Source: Citrobacter sp. FP75 (GTDB taxonomy: Bacteria; Pseudomonadota; Gammaproteobacteria; Enterobacterales; Enterobacteriaceae). From it: a stretch of DNA of 64,000 nucleotides. The DNA is taken from contig NZ_JAFDOE010000001.1 of assembly GCF_018342065.1 (NCBI RefSeq), forward strand, positions 248,001 through 312,000, in the 5' to 3' direction. Shown piece by piece: positions 17,671-27,161 of the stretch (within the stretch, counting starts at the first letter, position 1; every line of letters starts with the position of its first letter). A program made the position numbers and the translations under genes. Below the pieces are notes generated by a model that saw only the letters and a program-made list of their open reading frames with translations, was not told the DNA's origin and made no database searches.

Positions 17671-18283
17671 AACGATCTCCTTGAAATTTTGGTGCAGGCA
17701 ATCGCCTCCTTTTTATTAAAAAGAGTTTCTCGCGATGCGTGATATGTTAATTAAATATCGTGCTCCGTTCTTTACTTTGAACGCGTCCTTATTTATGTCG
17801 GATATCAACAGATACTTTCTGTATTTATTAATAACTTTAACTATTCTTAATGTAGATATTACGCTTTGTTAAAATTTAAGATAAATCGTTTATATCACCT
17901 CTGAGCAGATGATTGATAGATTTCGCTTATGGATAGAGGTGTTACTTCGATTGATAGCCCTGCAAACACAGGGGATTCTTATCGTCAGGGGTGGGCGTTT
18001 AAGAAAAAAACGCGTTATTTCAGTTGGATATTATTTTTTTCACCCAAGATTTATATGAGGTAGGAGAATTCTTACATTATGCCAGGACAGCGAGAGAGGA
18101 CTGGGTTGGAAGGATGAAAATATCGTAGAATTTACAGTTATCGGCTAAAAACGTGATGATTTAAGATAATTCCTCCGGTGTGTGGTTATCTGTTGGTGTT
18201 TTGTCCTTTATTGGTCTTTTTGTGCCTAATTTTGACATCTGACTTGCAGATGCCATTTTGCCAACCTGCATCGCCGTTAGCGT
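17671..18283. promoter_or_regulatory. 613-bp AT-rich intergenic region
   Basis: No gene recognised. The left part should hold the promoter of the LuxR-type gene. A short inverted repeat (CATCTG/CAGATG, 18236-18252) lies just past the stop of the coiled-coil gene and could be a weak terminator. A small RNA cannot be excluded by eye. Confidence 0.4.
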
Positions 18284-19459
18284 TTAGCCTGCTAACAGCT
18301 CCTGCTCGACCTGCTGCACCTGTTGTTCCAGCGTGTTACGGATTTCCGTAAGCGCCCGTTGTTGATCGGCAAAATAGGCTTCTTTGTCCGTCACTGAGGC
18401 GGCGAGACGCCAGGCATTCTCGGCTTCCAGTTCGGTAATCTCGTTGAGCAGGCTGTTAATTTGCTCTCTGAGCTGCTGTATTTTGCTGCGTAAATGCTGC
18501 AGATCGTTCAATCGATCACTCGCCATCATCGGTTCGAGGCCACTTTGTAATTGAGTCAGTAGCGCCCGAACGGCGGCAAGATCGGCATTTTGGCGCGCCT
18601 GGTTAAGCTGAACCATCATCTGGTGCGCTTTCTCTTTCAGGCAGTCTGCCACCACATCTGGATGACAAAGACGGCTGGCTTGACGCCACAGGCGTTTTAA
18701 CTCATTACGTTCATCAGCGGAAAGTCGTTGGTCACGGCTAAAACGGTGCAGTGCATCCTGCTGCTGCTCCTGATACTCATCATATTCATGACTGGCCTCT
18801 TCCTGTGCCTGGCGAGTGGCGCTGTCATCCTGACGAGAAAAGTCGTTTTCCAGTTCACGAATCTCCGCCAGCAGGGCGGTGATAAGCTCCGTTTGTTGCT
18901 GAATGCGCTGCCGGGTTTCCACCGATTCGCGTGAGTCTGAACGCTGGCTCACCCAGAGTTGTTTGAGCTGCGCCAGTTGGTCGACCGCCTGAGAAATAAA
19001 GTGCTGACAGGACTGGTAATCTTTTTCCCGTCGTTTGCGCTCAGCTTCCTGCTTACGCTGTGCGCTGGCGGCCAGGTGTTTACGCAGTTCAAGAATACGG
19101 CTCATCAGCGGCCCGAGACGCCGATGGTACAAATCGTTGAAATCATCAAGAATTTGAATGCGCGTATTGCGCTTATCGATTAAGTCACGCAGCTGCGTTT
19201 CGAGTGCTTTCAGCTCCAGTTTGCTGGCGGCGATGCCGGGATCTTGCCACGTTGATACCGCCCGCTGCGATTGCAGCCAGCAGGTGATTTCATGCAGGGC
19301 ATCGCTGAAACGCCGCGCTTCAAGCGCCTGAACGATCGCCTCCGGTACGTCCGTCAACGCTTCATTTTTCAAATGCACCAACTGCTGGAAAATAATCTCC
19401 TCGTCTTCCAGTTCGATGGCGCTTTTGACGATCTCAAGGCGTTTAATGATTTTATTCAT
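18284..19459 (-). CDS. Coiled-coil protein with J-domain-like HPD motif
   Basis: A 391-residue cytoplasmic protein with no signal peptide or membrane segment. Long heptad-rich stretches cover about residues 85-240 and 315-390. Between them lies a J-domain-like segment, LSADERNELKRLWRQASRLCHPDV, with His-Pro-Asp at about 266-268, followed by a helix (MMVQLNQARQNADLAAVRAL). A canonical J domain would suggest an Hsp70 co-chaperone role, but this one is embedded between coiled coils. The ATG at 19459 is chosen because residues upstream (from 19651) are low-complexity and unlike the rest. No gene name is recognised. Confidence 0.75.
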   Translation of the reverse strand: MNKIIKRLEIVKSAIELEDEEIIFQQLVHLKNEALTDVPEAIVQALEARRFSDALHEITCWLQSQRAVSTWQDPGIAASKLELKALETQLRDLIDKRNTRIQILDDFNDLYHRRLGPLMSRILELRKHLAASAQRKQEAERKRREKDYQSCQHFISQAVDQLAQLKQLWVSQRSDSRESVETRQRIQQQTELITALLAEIRELENDFSRQDDSATRQAQEEASHEYDEYQEQQQDALHRFSRDQRLSADERNELKRLWRQASRLCHPDVVADCLKEKAHQMMVQLNQARQNADLAAVRALLTQLQSGLEPMMASDRLNDLQHLRSKIQQLREQINSLLNEITELEAENAWRLAASVTDKEAYFADQQRALTEIRNTLEQQVQQVEQELLAG

Positions 19460-19691
19460 GACGGTCGCTGCCTGGCGTGGCTTAAAAACGGGTGACAGGA
19501 ACCTGGCCTGGTTCACCCGTTTGAAAATGTCGAAAAAACAGTAAGGTGCATTCTGTGGCCTGCGATGCCTTTTCGTCCAGAATAATTCACTTAAATTATA
19601 AGAAAGCGGAGGCAACGCGCACCTGTAGCACTCTTCAAACCCACGTTTCATCTTTTTTATTCAGCGGCTAATTATTCTTGATTCGATAAAG

Positions 19692-19722
19692 ATAATGCGT
19701 ATAGTTCTCATTCTCATTCTCT
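19692..19722 (+). promoter_or_regulatory. Fur-box-like site upstream of yncE-like gene
   Basis: GATAATGCG followed by tandem TTCTCATTCTCATTC, which reads on the other strand as GAGAAT-type hexamers in the Fur pattern, ends about 45 bp before the ATG. E. coli yncE is Fur-repressed, which supports the reading. Confidence 0.6.
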
Positions 19723-19766
19723 TTTGATGTTAGGCCTCTACGCGAACTCTGGTAAGGATCCCCACA

Positions 19767-20852
19767 ATGAAAAAAACAACATCCGCCCTGGCATTGCTGA
19801 TTGCCGCGGCGCTAAGCGGCTGCGCTGCACAGTCAACGCCAGCCAGTAATTCGATCGTTACGGAAAAAACTGCGCAACCTGCCGTCACCGATATGCAGCA
19901 GCGTGCGCTGGCTGACGGCCTGTATGAAATGGCGCTGAGTCCGGCGGGGGATGCGCTTTTTGTTGCCAGCGCAGAGGGGTTCAAAGATGTACAGGGCGGG
20001 GTGGTTTACAAGCTGGATCCGAAAACGCTTAAAACCATCGGGCTTAGTCATACCGATCTGAAAAACTTTGGCATGGCGCTCTCACCAGACGGTAAAACGG
20101 TATATGTCACCAACTCACTGGACGGTGGCCTGAGCGCTCTGAACACCGCCGATGGTAAAGTGAAAAACCGCGTGCTATTCCCGGAGCGCAATGCCGAAGG
20201 TTTCCCGTACGGTGCGCGTCAGGTGCTGCTGCATAATGGCCTGCTCTACATTGGCGCCGTTGCCGACCCGGCGGTGATTTGGGTGGTGGACGCCGAGACC
20301 CTGAAGCTGAAAACCCGCATTAAAAATACCGGAAAATGGATGACCGGACTGCATTATTCGGACGCCACACAGCGTATTTACGCTGCCAATGGCGGCGGCG
20401 AAATCCTGGTGATCAATCCGCGTAATCAGCGCGTTGAGAAACGCTGGAAGCCGCTGGGTGAGAAACCTGCGCTGTTGCTGAACATGGCGGAAGACGCGCA
20501 AACGGGCCGTTTGTTTGTCACCGATAACTCGCAAGCGAAAACCACTCTGGTGCTGGATATCCACACGGGAAAATTGCTCAAAAAACTGGATGTTGGCGAT
20601 TCGTTAGCGGTTAAATTCAACGCAAAACGCAATGAAATCTACATTACCCAGCGTGATGCCGGGAAATTACTCAGCCTGAATGCGACTGATTACAGCGTGA
20701 AGAAAAGCTGGGATCTGCCGCCAAACCCGAACAGTCTGCTGCTCTCTGCTGATGGGCAAACGCTGTTTGTCACCGTGAAGCAAAAATTCAATAAAGACCA
20801 CTCCACGGATGCGCCAGATAACGTGGTGCGTATTGAATTGAATAAACAATAA
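19767..20852 (+). CDS. YncE-family beta-propeller lipoprotein
   Basis: A 361-residue YncE-like protein with repeated propeller blades of the form (S/A)PDGKTVYVTN, GLLYIGAV, ATQRIYAANGGGEI, GRLFVTDN, RNEIYITQRDAGK and ADGQTLFVTVKQK. Unlike E. coli YncE it begins with a lipoprotein signal (MKKTTSALALLIAAALSGCA, lipobox LSGC, lipidated Cys at 19), so it is likely membrane-anchored in the periplasm. E. coli YncE is an iron-regulated periplasmic protein of uncertain role. A Fur-box-like site sits upstream. It lies directly before pheP on the same strand, but the 146-bp gap suggests separate transcription. Confidence 0.82.
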   Translation: MKKTTSALALLIAAALSGCAAQSTPASNSIVTEKTAQPAVTDMQQRALADGLYEMALSPAGDALFVASAEGFKDVQGGVVYKLDPKTLKTIGLSHTDLKNFGMALSPDGKTVYVTNSLDGGLSALNTADGKVKNRVLFPERNAEGFPYGARQVLLHNGLLYIGAVADPAVIWVVDAETLKLKTRIKNTGKWMTGLHYSDATQRIYAANGGGEILVINPRNQRVEKRWKPLGEKPALLLNMAEDAQTGRLFVTDNSQAKTTLVLDIHTGKLLKKLDVGDSLAVKFNAKRNEIYITQRDAGKLLSLNATDYSVKKSWDLPPNPNSLLLSADGQTLFVTVKQKFNKDHSTDAPDNVVRIELNKQ

Positions 20853-20998
20853 TAGTACGCCTTCTTTCTATTGTTTCTCTCCCGAGCCTCGGTGCGTTGG
20901 GCAAGGATGCCCGACGTATCTAAACGATTGCGCCTTGCGGCAACCAGGTTGAAATGTTAAAAGAAGCCCCTTCAATAAAAACGACACAGGGGTAGGGC

Positions 20999-22393
20999 GT
21001 GAAAAACGCGTCAACTGCATCAGACACCAGCGTGTCCGATGCCGCGTCAACAAATGAACCGACGCTTCAGCGGGGGTTGCAAAACCGCCACATTCAGTTA
21101 ATTGCGCTGGGCGGCGCAATTGGTACGGGCTTGTTTCTGGGGATCGGCCCGGCAATTCAGATGGCGGGACCTGCGGTTCTGCTGGGCTATGGCGTAGCCG
21201 GGATCATTGCGTTTCTGATCATGCGCCAGCTGGGCGAAATGGTGGTTGAAGAACCCGTTTCCGGATCGTTTGCCCACTTTGCTTATAAATACTGGGGACC
21301 GTTTGCCGGTTTTCTGTCTGGCTGGAACTACTGGGTGATGTTTGTGCTGGTCGGCATGGCGGAACTGACGGCGGCCGGGATCTACATGCAATACTGGTTA
21401 CCCGATGTCCCCACCTGGATTTGGGCCGCCGGTTTCTTCGTCATCATCAATGCCGTCAACCTGGTCAACGTGCGCCTGTACGGCGAAACCGAGTTCTGGT
21501 TTGCGCTGATCAAAGTGCTGGCGATTATCGGCATGATTGGCTTTGGCGTATGGATGCTGTTTTCCGGCCACGGCGGCGAACATGCAAGTATCGATAACCT
21601 CTGGCGGTATAACGGCTTTTTTGCCACCGGCTGGAATGGCCTGATTCTCTCGCTGGCGGTGATCATGTTCTCCTTTGGCGGACTGGAGCTGATCGGCATT
21701 ACCGCAGCAGAAGCGCAGGATCCGCAAAAAAGCATCCCGAAAGCGGTAAACCAGGTGGTGTATCGTATCCTGCTGTTTTATATCGGTTCACTGGTTGTGC
21801 TGCTGGCGCTGTACCCGTGGGTTGAAGTGAAATCAAACAGCAGCCCGTTTGTGATGATTTTCCATAATCTCGACAGTAACGTGGTGGCTTCCGCGCTGAA
21901 CTTCGTTATTTTGGTGGCTTCGCTGTCGGTGTATAACAGCGGCGTATACTCCAACAGCCGTATGCTGTTTGGTCTCTCCGTGCAGGGCAATGCACCGAAG
22001 TTCTTAACTCGCGTCAGTCGTCGTGGCGTGCCGGTTAACTCGTTGATGCTTTCCGGTGCCATCACCTCGCTGGTGGTGCTGATCAACTACGTGCTGCCGC
22101 AAAAGGCGTTTAGTCTGCTGATGGCGCTGGTGGTGGCGACGCTGCTGCTGAACTGGATTATGATTTGCCTGGCGCACCTGCGTTTTCGCGCGGCGATGCG
22201 TCGCAAAGGGCGTGACACCCAGTTTAAAGCGCTGCTGTATCCGGCCGGAAACTATCTGTGTATCGCGTTCCTTGGCATGATTTTAGTGCTGATGTGCACC
22301 ATGGATGAGATGCGTCTGTCGGCGATGCTGCTGCCAGCATGGATCCTGTTTCTGTTTGTAGCCTTCAAACTGCTGCGCCGTAAATCCCGCTAA
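20999..22393 (+). CDS. pheP: PheP, phenylalanine:H+ symporter
   Basis: A 464-residue amino-acid/polyamine/organocation (APC) family permease with about 12 hydrophobic helices, nearly identical in recognised stretches to E. coli PheP (RHIQLIALGGAIGTGLFLGI, SGWNYWVMFVLVGMAELTAA). It imports phenylalanine. A GTG at 20999 gives MKNAST..., matching the E. coli N-terminus. It resumes the backbone order pheP-ybdG-nfsB after the inserted block. Confidence 0.96.
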   Translation: MKNASTASDTSVSDAASTNEPTLQRGLQNRHIQLIALGGAIGTGLFLGIGPAIQMAGPAVLLGYGVAGIIAFLIMRQLGEMVVEEPVSGSFAHFAYKYWGPFAGFLSGWNYWVMFVLVGMAELTAAGIYMQYWLPDVPTWIWAAGFFVIINAVNLVNVRLYGETEFWFALIKVLAIIGMIGFGVWMLFSGHGGEHASIDNLWRYNGFFATGWNGLILSLAVIMFSFGGLELIGITAAEAQDPQKSIPKAVNQVVYRILLFYIGSLVVLLALYPWVEVKSNSSPFVMIFHNLDSNVVASALNFVILVASLSVYNSGVYSNSRMLFGLSVQGNAPKFLTRVSRRGVPVNSLMLSGAITSLVVLINYVLPQKAFSLLMALVVATLLLNWIMICLAHLRFRAAMRRKGRDTQFKALLYPAGNYLCIAFLGMILVLMCTMDEMRLSAMLLPAWILFLFVAFKLLRRKSR

Positions 22394-22397
22394 TCGC

Positions 22398-22431
22398 TGG
22401 CCGATCTCATCCTTTGCGATGAGATCGGCCA
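22398..22431. terminator. Perfect inverted repeat between convergent pheP and ybdG
   Basis: A 14-bp perfect stem (TGGCCGATCTCATC and its complement) around a 6-base loop sits between the two stop codons. It is a probable bidirectional terminator, although no long T run follows. Confidence 0.75.
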
Positions 22432-22447
22432 TGCTTCACAATACGTT

Positions 22448-23692
22448 TTAACGCTGAAATACACCTGACAGTGCGCGAACGTCATTTCCAGTAGGGGACT
22501 GATGAATGCGTAAACCGAACTCTTCGACCACGGCAAAAATATGGTCGAAGATGTCAGCCTGAATACTTTCATATTCCAGCCACACCACCGTATTGGTAAA
22601 CGCATAAATCTCAATCGGCAAACCGTGATCGTCCGGGGCCAGTTGGCGAACCATTAACGTCATATCTTTACGAATGCGCGGATGGTGACGTAAATATTCG
22701 TTCAGGTAGGCGCGAAACGTCCCTATATTGGTCATCTGGCGATGATTCAATACGGATTCAGGCGCATCTAATTGCTGGTTCCACTCGTTAATTTCCTGAT
22801 GTCGCGTGGTTAAATACGGTTTCAGCAGGTGTGCTTTATGCAGTCGCTGGCGCTCATCTTCATCGAGAAAATGAATGCTGGTGGCATCGATACTGATGCT
22901 GCGCTTAATTCGCCGACCGCCGGACGCGGACATTCCGCTCCAGTTTTTAAACGAGTCAGAGACCAACGACCAGGTGGGAATGGTGGTGATGGTATTATCC
23001 CAGTTGCGTACTTTGACGGTGGTTAAGCCGATATCGATCACCGCGCCATCTGCGCCGTACTTCGGCATTTCCAGCCAGTCACCCAGTTTGAGCATATCGT
23101 TGGCTGAAAGCTGTATTCCTGCCACCAGACCGAGAATCGGGTCTTTAAAGACCAGCATTAAGACTGCCGCCATCGCACCCAGACCGCTTATCAGGATGGC
23201 GGGCGACTGACCAATCAACAGGGAAATCATCAGAATGCCGATGATAATCGCGCCGATTAACTTGATGCCCTGGAATATGCCTTTAAGCGGTAACTGCGAT
23301 GCGGCGGGGAGTTTTTGCGACAGATTGAGAATAACGTCGAGCAGAGAAAATACTGACAGCAAGGCGTACATCATGATCCACAGCTGGGCGCAGGTGACTA
23401 ATATTTCTGCGGCTTCGCTGCCTTTTTGTAGCCAGAGCGCGGCCTGTATATTGATGATGATACCTTGCAGCGTAAACGCCAGGCGGTGAAATAACTTGTT
23501 TTGCGTGATAATTTGCAGCCACAGGCGAGAGCTGGCGTTGGCGCGTTTTTCAAATGCGCGTAATACCACCCAGTGCAAAATAACGTGAACAATAATGGCG
23601 GTGATAAAAATAATGCCAAAAATCATCATCAGCGAGGTGGTGTGATTCATTTCAATACCGAGGTCTTCTACCTGAGATATCAATTCCTGCAT
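22448..23692 (-). CDS. ybdG: YbdG, MscS-family miniconductance mechanosensitive channel
   Basis: A 414-residue MscS-family membrane channel matching E. coli YbdG (MscM activity, response to mild hypo-osmotic shock and adaptation to osmotic stress). There are several N-terminal helices, a pore-lining helix with small residues ([18 protein letters not shown]), then the MscS beta domain ([24 protein letters not shown]) and a soluble C-terminal domain. It lies downstream of nfsB on the same strand, with a hairpin between them. Confidence 0.93.
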   Translation of the reverse strand: MQELISQVEDLGIEMNHTTSLMMIFGIIFITAIIVHVILHWVVLRAFEKRANASSRLWLQIITQNKLFHRLAFTLQGIIINIQAALWLQKGSEAAEILVTCAQLWIMMYALLSVFSLLDVILNLSQKLPAASQLPLKGIFQGIKLIGAIIIGILMISLLIGQSPAILISGLGAMAAVLMLVFKDPILGLVAGIQLSANDMLKLGDWLEMPKYGADGAVIDIGLTTVKVRNWDNTITTIPTWSLVSDSFKNWSGMSASGGRRIKRSISIDATSIHFLDEDERQRLHKAHLLKPYLTTRHQEINEWNQQLDAPESVLNHRQMTNIGTFRAYLNEYLRHHPRIRKDMTLMVRQLAPDDHGLPIEIYAFTNTVVWLEYESIQADIFDHIFAVVEEFGLRIHQSPTGNDVRALSGVFQR

Positions 23693-23708
23693 AACGTCTC
23701 CTTAATAA

Positions 23709-23732
23709 ACAGCGGTCTATGATGACCGCTGT
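23709..23732 (-). terminator. Hairpin between nfsB and ybdG
   Basis: A 9-bp perfect stem (ACAGCGGTC/GACCGCTGT) with a 6-base loop, immediately after nfsB and before ybdG. It is a likely partial terminator; no strong T run. Confidence 0.5.
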
Positions 23733-23756
23733 GCGGAGGTTATGCAAATGCGAGGA

Positions 23757-24410
23757 TCAGACTTCCGTCAGCGTCGTTTCCTGCGGCAGACGTGATTTTG
23801 GCAGCGCGGCGTTGAAGTCTTCTACGCTGTGATGGCCCACCGGGACGACAACCACGCTGGTGAAACCTTTTTCTTTAAGACCGAACTCGGCATCGAGAAC
23901 TGCGGCATCGAAGCCTTCGATTGGCACCGCATCCAGGCCCATTGCCGCCACACCTAACAGGAAGTTGCCGACGTTCAGGTACACCTGTTTTGCCATCCAG
24001 TGAGCGTCATCTTTGAGATCTTTGCGGTGCATATCGGCAAAGAAAGTACGACCTTTGTGGTTGGCGGCTTTGGCTTCCGGGGTGGCAAAACGACCATCGA
24101 CTTCTTCTTGATCCACCACGCGCTCCAGCCATGCATCGTCCATCGCCGTTTTGGCGCAGAACACCACGACGTGGGACGCATCGAGCATTTTACGTTCGTT
24201 GAATACAAAGCCACCGGCGGCGGATTTTGCTACGCGCGCTTTGCCTTCGTCAGTGCTGGCAACGATAAAATGCCACGGCTGCGAGTTGGTACTGGACGGG
24301 CTAAATTGTAACAGCGTTTTTAATTTTTCTGCCTGCTCAGCGGTCAGCTTTTTGGTCGGATCGAATGCCTTAGTGGAGTAGCGTTTTAAGGCGACAGAAA
24401 CAATATCCAT
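23757..24410 (-). CDS. nfsB: NfsB, oxygen-insensitive NAD(P)H nitroreductase
   Basis: A 217-residue FMN-dependent nitroreductase/dihydropteridine reductase, the same length as E. coli NfsB (NfnB). It reduces nitrofurans, nitroaromatics and quinones by two electrons. The family N-terminus [18 protein letters not shown] and the FMN-binding [13 protein letters not shown] are visible, as is the [11 protein letters not shown] segment. It follows ybdF with a 119-bp gap. Confidence 0.96.
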   Translation of the reverse strand: MDIVSVALKRYSTKAFDPTKKLTAEQAEKLKTLLQFSPSSTNSQPWHFIVASTDEGKARVAKSAAGGFVFNERKMLDASHVVVFCAKTAMDDAWLERVVDQEEVDGRFATPEAKAANHKGRTFFADMHRKDLKDDAHWMAKQVYLNVGNFLLGVAAMGLDAVPIEGFDAAVLDAEFGLKEKGFTSVVVVPVGHHSVEDFNAALPKSRLPQETTLTEV

Positions 24411-24529
24411 AAAAACTCCTGGTCGTTATTCTTACCCTGCGGGTGCGTTTTGTTTCAGCAGGGTACAGGGTTAGCGTGAAAAAGATAAGACAGAAAAAGG
24501 CAGAAACACTTATCGGGGTTAACGATAAA

Positions 24530-24898
24530 TCAGCCGGGACGCAGGCGTTTTTGCTCCCGCTTTGGCAGGCCGTCTACCACTCGATGCCATGAGTCGTTTA
24601 CCAGATCTGCCAGCAAGGATTCGGTAATATCGTCACCCGGATAGACTGAAATCCAGTGCTTTTTATTCATGTGATAGCCGGGTTTGATGCTGCGGTAGAT
24701 TTGCTGGTTTAGCAGCGATTTTTGCGGATCGGACTTCAGGTTGACCAGTGGGCGTCCGCGGATCTCCGAGCAAAGCATGAATATTTTACCGCCAACCTTA
24801 AAAACGTCGTATTCCGGGCCGAACGGCCAGCAGTGTTCGGTAAATGGCAGTTCAAGCGCAAGGCGTTTTGCGCACGCGTGTAATGTCTGACCGTCCAT
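24530..24898 (-). CDS. ybdF: YbdF, MmcQ/YjbR-family protein
   Basis: A 122-residue protein matching E. coli YbdF in length and sequence (LALELPF...[43 protein letters not shown]). The MmcQ/YjbR fold is described as a CyaY-like DNA-binding-type domain; the role is unknown. Its ATG overlaps the ramR stop codon (TAATG), so the two are translationally coupled. The longer upstream frame to 24928 is within ramR and is rejected. Confidence 0.92.
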   Translation of the reverse strand: MDGQTLHACAKRLALELPFTEHCWPFGPEYDVFKVGGKIFMLCSEIRGRPLVNLKSDPQKSLLNQQIYRSIKPGYHMNKKHWISVYPGDDITESLLADLVNDSWHRVVDGLPKREQKRLRPG

Positions 24899-25479
24899 TA
24901 TTTTTCCTCGCGGGTGAGGGCGCGCCACATGGCTTCAAACCCCATTGCAATATATTCATCTGCACGGGCAGGGTCGCGGGCGGCAAATTCCATCGTGGTT
25001 TCTGCCAACGACAAAAAAAGCGCGTCGCCAAAGGCACGATACTCGTCAGACATAAACTCCGGGCGCACCGAGCGATGACAAAGATCGCGCAGCTCCGGGA
25101 ACATATCGTCAGCCTGTTGCTCTGTTTCTTTGCTGATTTTCTCGCTGACGGCGAGCTGTCGAATAGTGCGATGCCCGCAGGTATGGTTCAGGCCCCAACT
25201 GATGTAGCTGTTCCAGATGTAGTGAGTCATGGTTTTGGCATCGGTCACTGAGCGATCCAGATCGGCCATCATCGACTGGCAGAGATCGTGCTTTAAAAAG
25301 AGGTAAAGCTCGTTGATCAAATCATCTTTTGTCGCGAAATAGCGAAACAGTGTTCCCTCTGCAACGCCTGCATTGCGGGCAATGACGGCCGTTGAGGCCG
25401 CAATGCCAGATTGCGCAATGGCGGTGGTTGCCGCTTCCAGTAATGCCAGTTTTTTGTCTTCACTCTTCGGACGAGCCAC
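24898..25479 (-). CDS. ramR: RamR, TetR-family repressor of ramA
   Basis: A 193-residue TetR regulator nearly identical in length and N-terminal sequence to Salmonella RamR ([20 protein letters not shown]). It represses the romA-ramA unit, and ligands such as bile acids and cationic drugs release it. The helix-turn-helix lies at about residues 25-50 ([23 protein letters not shown]). The ligand domain shows no stop or frameshift, so RamR looks functional. It is divergent from romA, with the operator in the shared 189-bp gap. Confidence 0.95.
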   Translation of the reverse strand: MARPKSEDKKLALLEAATTAIAQSGIAASTAVIARNAGVAEGTLFRYFATKDDLINELYLFLKHDLCQSMMADLDRSVTDAKTMTHYIWNSYISWGLNHTCGHRTIRQLAVSEKISKETEQQADDMFPELRDLCHRSVRPEFMSDEYRAFGDALFLSLAETTMEFAARDPARADEYIAMGFEAMWRALTREEK

Positions 25480-25594
25480 TACACTTTACCCTTAAGTCTG
25501 TTAAAAACACGATTGAATCACGGCCTTCGCAGTACCGCAACGGCGAATGTCAAAGATTGAAAATCATCTTGACGGCGAACTTTCGATTTCTATA

Positions 25595-25614
25595 ATGAGT
25601 GCTTACTCACTCAT
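25595..25614. promoter_or_regulatory. RamR operator (inverted repeat)
   Basis: ATGAGTG and CACTCAT are separated by six bases, which is the Salmonella RamR-site pattern (ATGAGTG-N6-CACTCAT) with no mismatch. It lies 54 bp before romA, in the divergent ramR-romA region. Confidence 0.92.
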
Positions 25615-25668
25615 AATCAAGAGTCAGTCGCGCAAACCAGCGGAAAGGGGCGCGTTTAAGGCCAGGAT

Positions 25669-26781
25669 ATGAAGCGTCTCACAGTTTGTGTGGTTGTTAT
25701 TATGCTCATTGCCGCTGCTGCAAGTTTACCGTTTGTACTCAACGCTGGATTCGGTCAGGCGCCGCAAGGGGCACAGCTGAGCCAGGTTGAACAGTCACCA
25801 CACTATCGTGACGGGCAGTTTCATAATCAGGTACCAACGCCAGGCTATACCGGTAATAAAAGTATGCTGGCGGCATGGTGGGAATTTCTGGTCGCGAAGC
25901 GGGAAAATGCCCGTCCTGCTCAGCCGTTACCGCTGGTGACGACCGAACTCGCCAGCTTGTCACCGCAGCAGGATACCCTCGTCTGGCTTGGCCACTCCTC
26001 GTGGTATTTGCAGCTGGCGGGTAAACGTATTCTGATCGATCCGGTGTTGAGCAACTACGCTGCACCGTTTTCATTTCTGAATAAAGCCTTTGCCGGGGAG
26101 TATCCGTGGACGGCACAAAATATGCCGGAAATCGACTTGCTGATCATCTCGCACGACCATTATGACCACCTGGATCTCGCCACCATTAAGGCGCTAATGC
26201 CAAAGATTAAGCGGGTGATTACGCCGCTTGGCGTTGGGTCGCATCTGCGGTATTGGGGAATGAACAGCGAGATTATCGAGGAGCGGGACTGGAATCAGTC
26301 CGTCAGAGTGACGGATTCTCTGATTGTGCATGTACTACCGGCTCGGCATTTTTCTGGCCGGGGCATCAAGCGTAATCAGACGCTGTGGGCAAGCTTCATG
26401 TTTGAAACGTCGGAGCAAAATGTTTATTACAGCGGAGACTCCGGTTACGGACCGCATTTTAAAGCGATTGGCGAACAGTTTGGCACGGTCGATGTGGCGA
26501 TCATGGAAAATGGTCAATATGACCAGGACTGGAAGTTCATCCATATGATGCCGGAAGAGACCGCGCAGGCGGCGGCCGATCTCCATGCAAAAGCCGTTTT
26601 GCCGGGCCATGCTGGTCGCTTCGTACTGGCGAAACATACCTGGGACGATCCCTATAAGCGTTTGGCGCTCGCCAGCCGTCTCAAAGATTACCGTCTGCTG
26701 ACGCCGATGCTGGGTGAGCCGGTAGCACTGTCCGACCCGGACCAACTGTTTACGGCCTGGTGGCAGCCAGCGGCCCGATGA
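25669..26781 (+). CDS. romA: RomA, metallo-beta-lactamase-fold protein
   Basis: A 370-residue member of the metallo-beta-lactamase/UlaG-like fold with an N-terminal hydrophobic anchor or signal (about residues 5-27). The metal motif is SHDHYDH (about residues 160-166), followed by LPARHFSGRG, YSGDSGYG and LPGHAGRF, which supply the remaining ligands. In Klebsiella and Enterobacter romA precedes ramA and the operon reduces outer-membrane porin; the enzymatic substrate is not known, though similarity to NAPE-PLD-like hydrolases is visible. Only 16 bp separate its stop from ramA. Salmonella lacks romA at this site. Confidence 0.9.
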   Translation: MKRLTVCVVVIMLIAAAASLPFVLNAGFGQAPQGAQLSQVEQSPHYRDGQFHNQVPTPGYTGNKSMLAAWWEFLVAKRENARPAQPLPLVTTELASLSPQQDTLVWLGHSSWYLQLAGKRILIDPVLSNYAAPFSFLNKAFAGEYPWTAQNMPEIDLLIISHDHYDHLDLATIKALMPKIKRVITPLGVGSHLRYWGMNSEIIEERDWNQSVRVTDSLIVHVLPARHFSGRGIKRNQTLWASFMFETSEQNVYYSGDSGYGPHFKAIGEQFGTVDVAIMENGQYDQDWKFIHMMPEETAQAAADLHAKAVLPGHAGRFVLAKHTWDDPYKRLALASRLKDYRLLTPMLGEPVALSDPDQLFTAWWQPAAR

Positions 26782-26797
26782 ATAAAGGGAAATAACG

Positions 26798-27139
26798 ATG
26801 ACGATTTCTGCACAAGTTATCGAGACAATTGTCGAGTGGATTGATGATAATTTGAATCAACCCTTGCGCATTGATGATATTGCCCGCCACGCGGGATATT
26901 CGAAATGGCATCTGCAGCGTCTGTTTATGCAGTATAAAGGCGAGAGCCTTGGGCGCTACATTCGCGAGCGTAAGCTGCTGCTGGCGGCGCGTGATTTACG
27001 CGATACCGATCAGAAAGTGTACGATATCTGCCTGAAGTACGGCTTCGATTCACAGCAGACTTTTACGCGTATCTTCACCCGCACATTCAGTCAACCGCCG
27101 GGTGCTTATCGCAAAGAAAATCACAGCCGTACACATTGA
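26798..27139 (+). CDS. ramA: RamA, AraC-family global antibiotic-resistance activator
   Basis: A 113-residue, single-domain AraC/XylS activator, the same length as Salmonella RamA and related to MarA and SoxS. It has two helix-turn-helix motifs (RIDDIARHAGYSKWHLQRLF and KVYDICLKYGFDSQQTFTRIF). It induces acrAB-tolC and micF through marbox sites and so raises multidrug tolerance. The start follows an AAGGGAAATAACG-type ribosome site. It is cotranscribed with romA under the RamR operator. Confidence 0.96.
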   Translation: MTISAQVIETIVEWIDDNLNQPLRIDDIARHAGYSKWHLQRLFMQYKGESLGRYIRERKLLLAARDLRDTDQKVYDICLKYGFDSQQTFTRIFTRTFSQPPGAYRKENHSRTH

Positions 27140-27161
27140 TGGCACTCGGGCTCTCGCAGGG

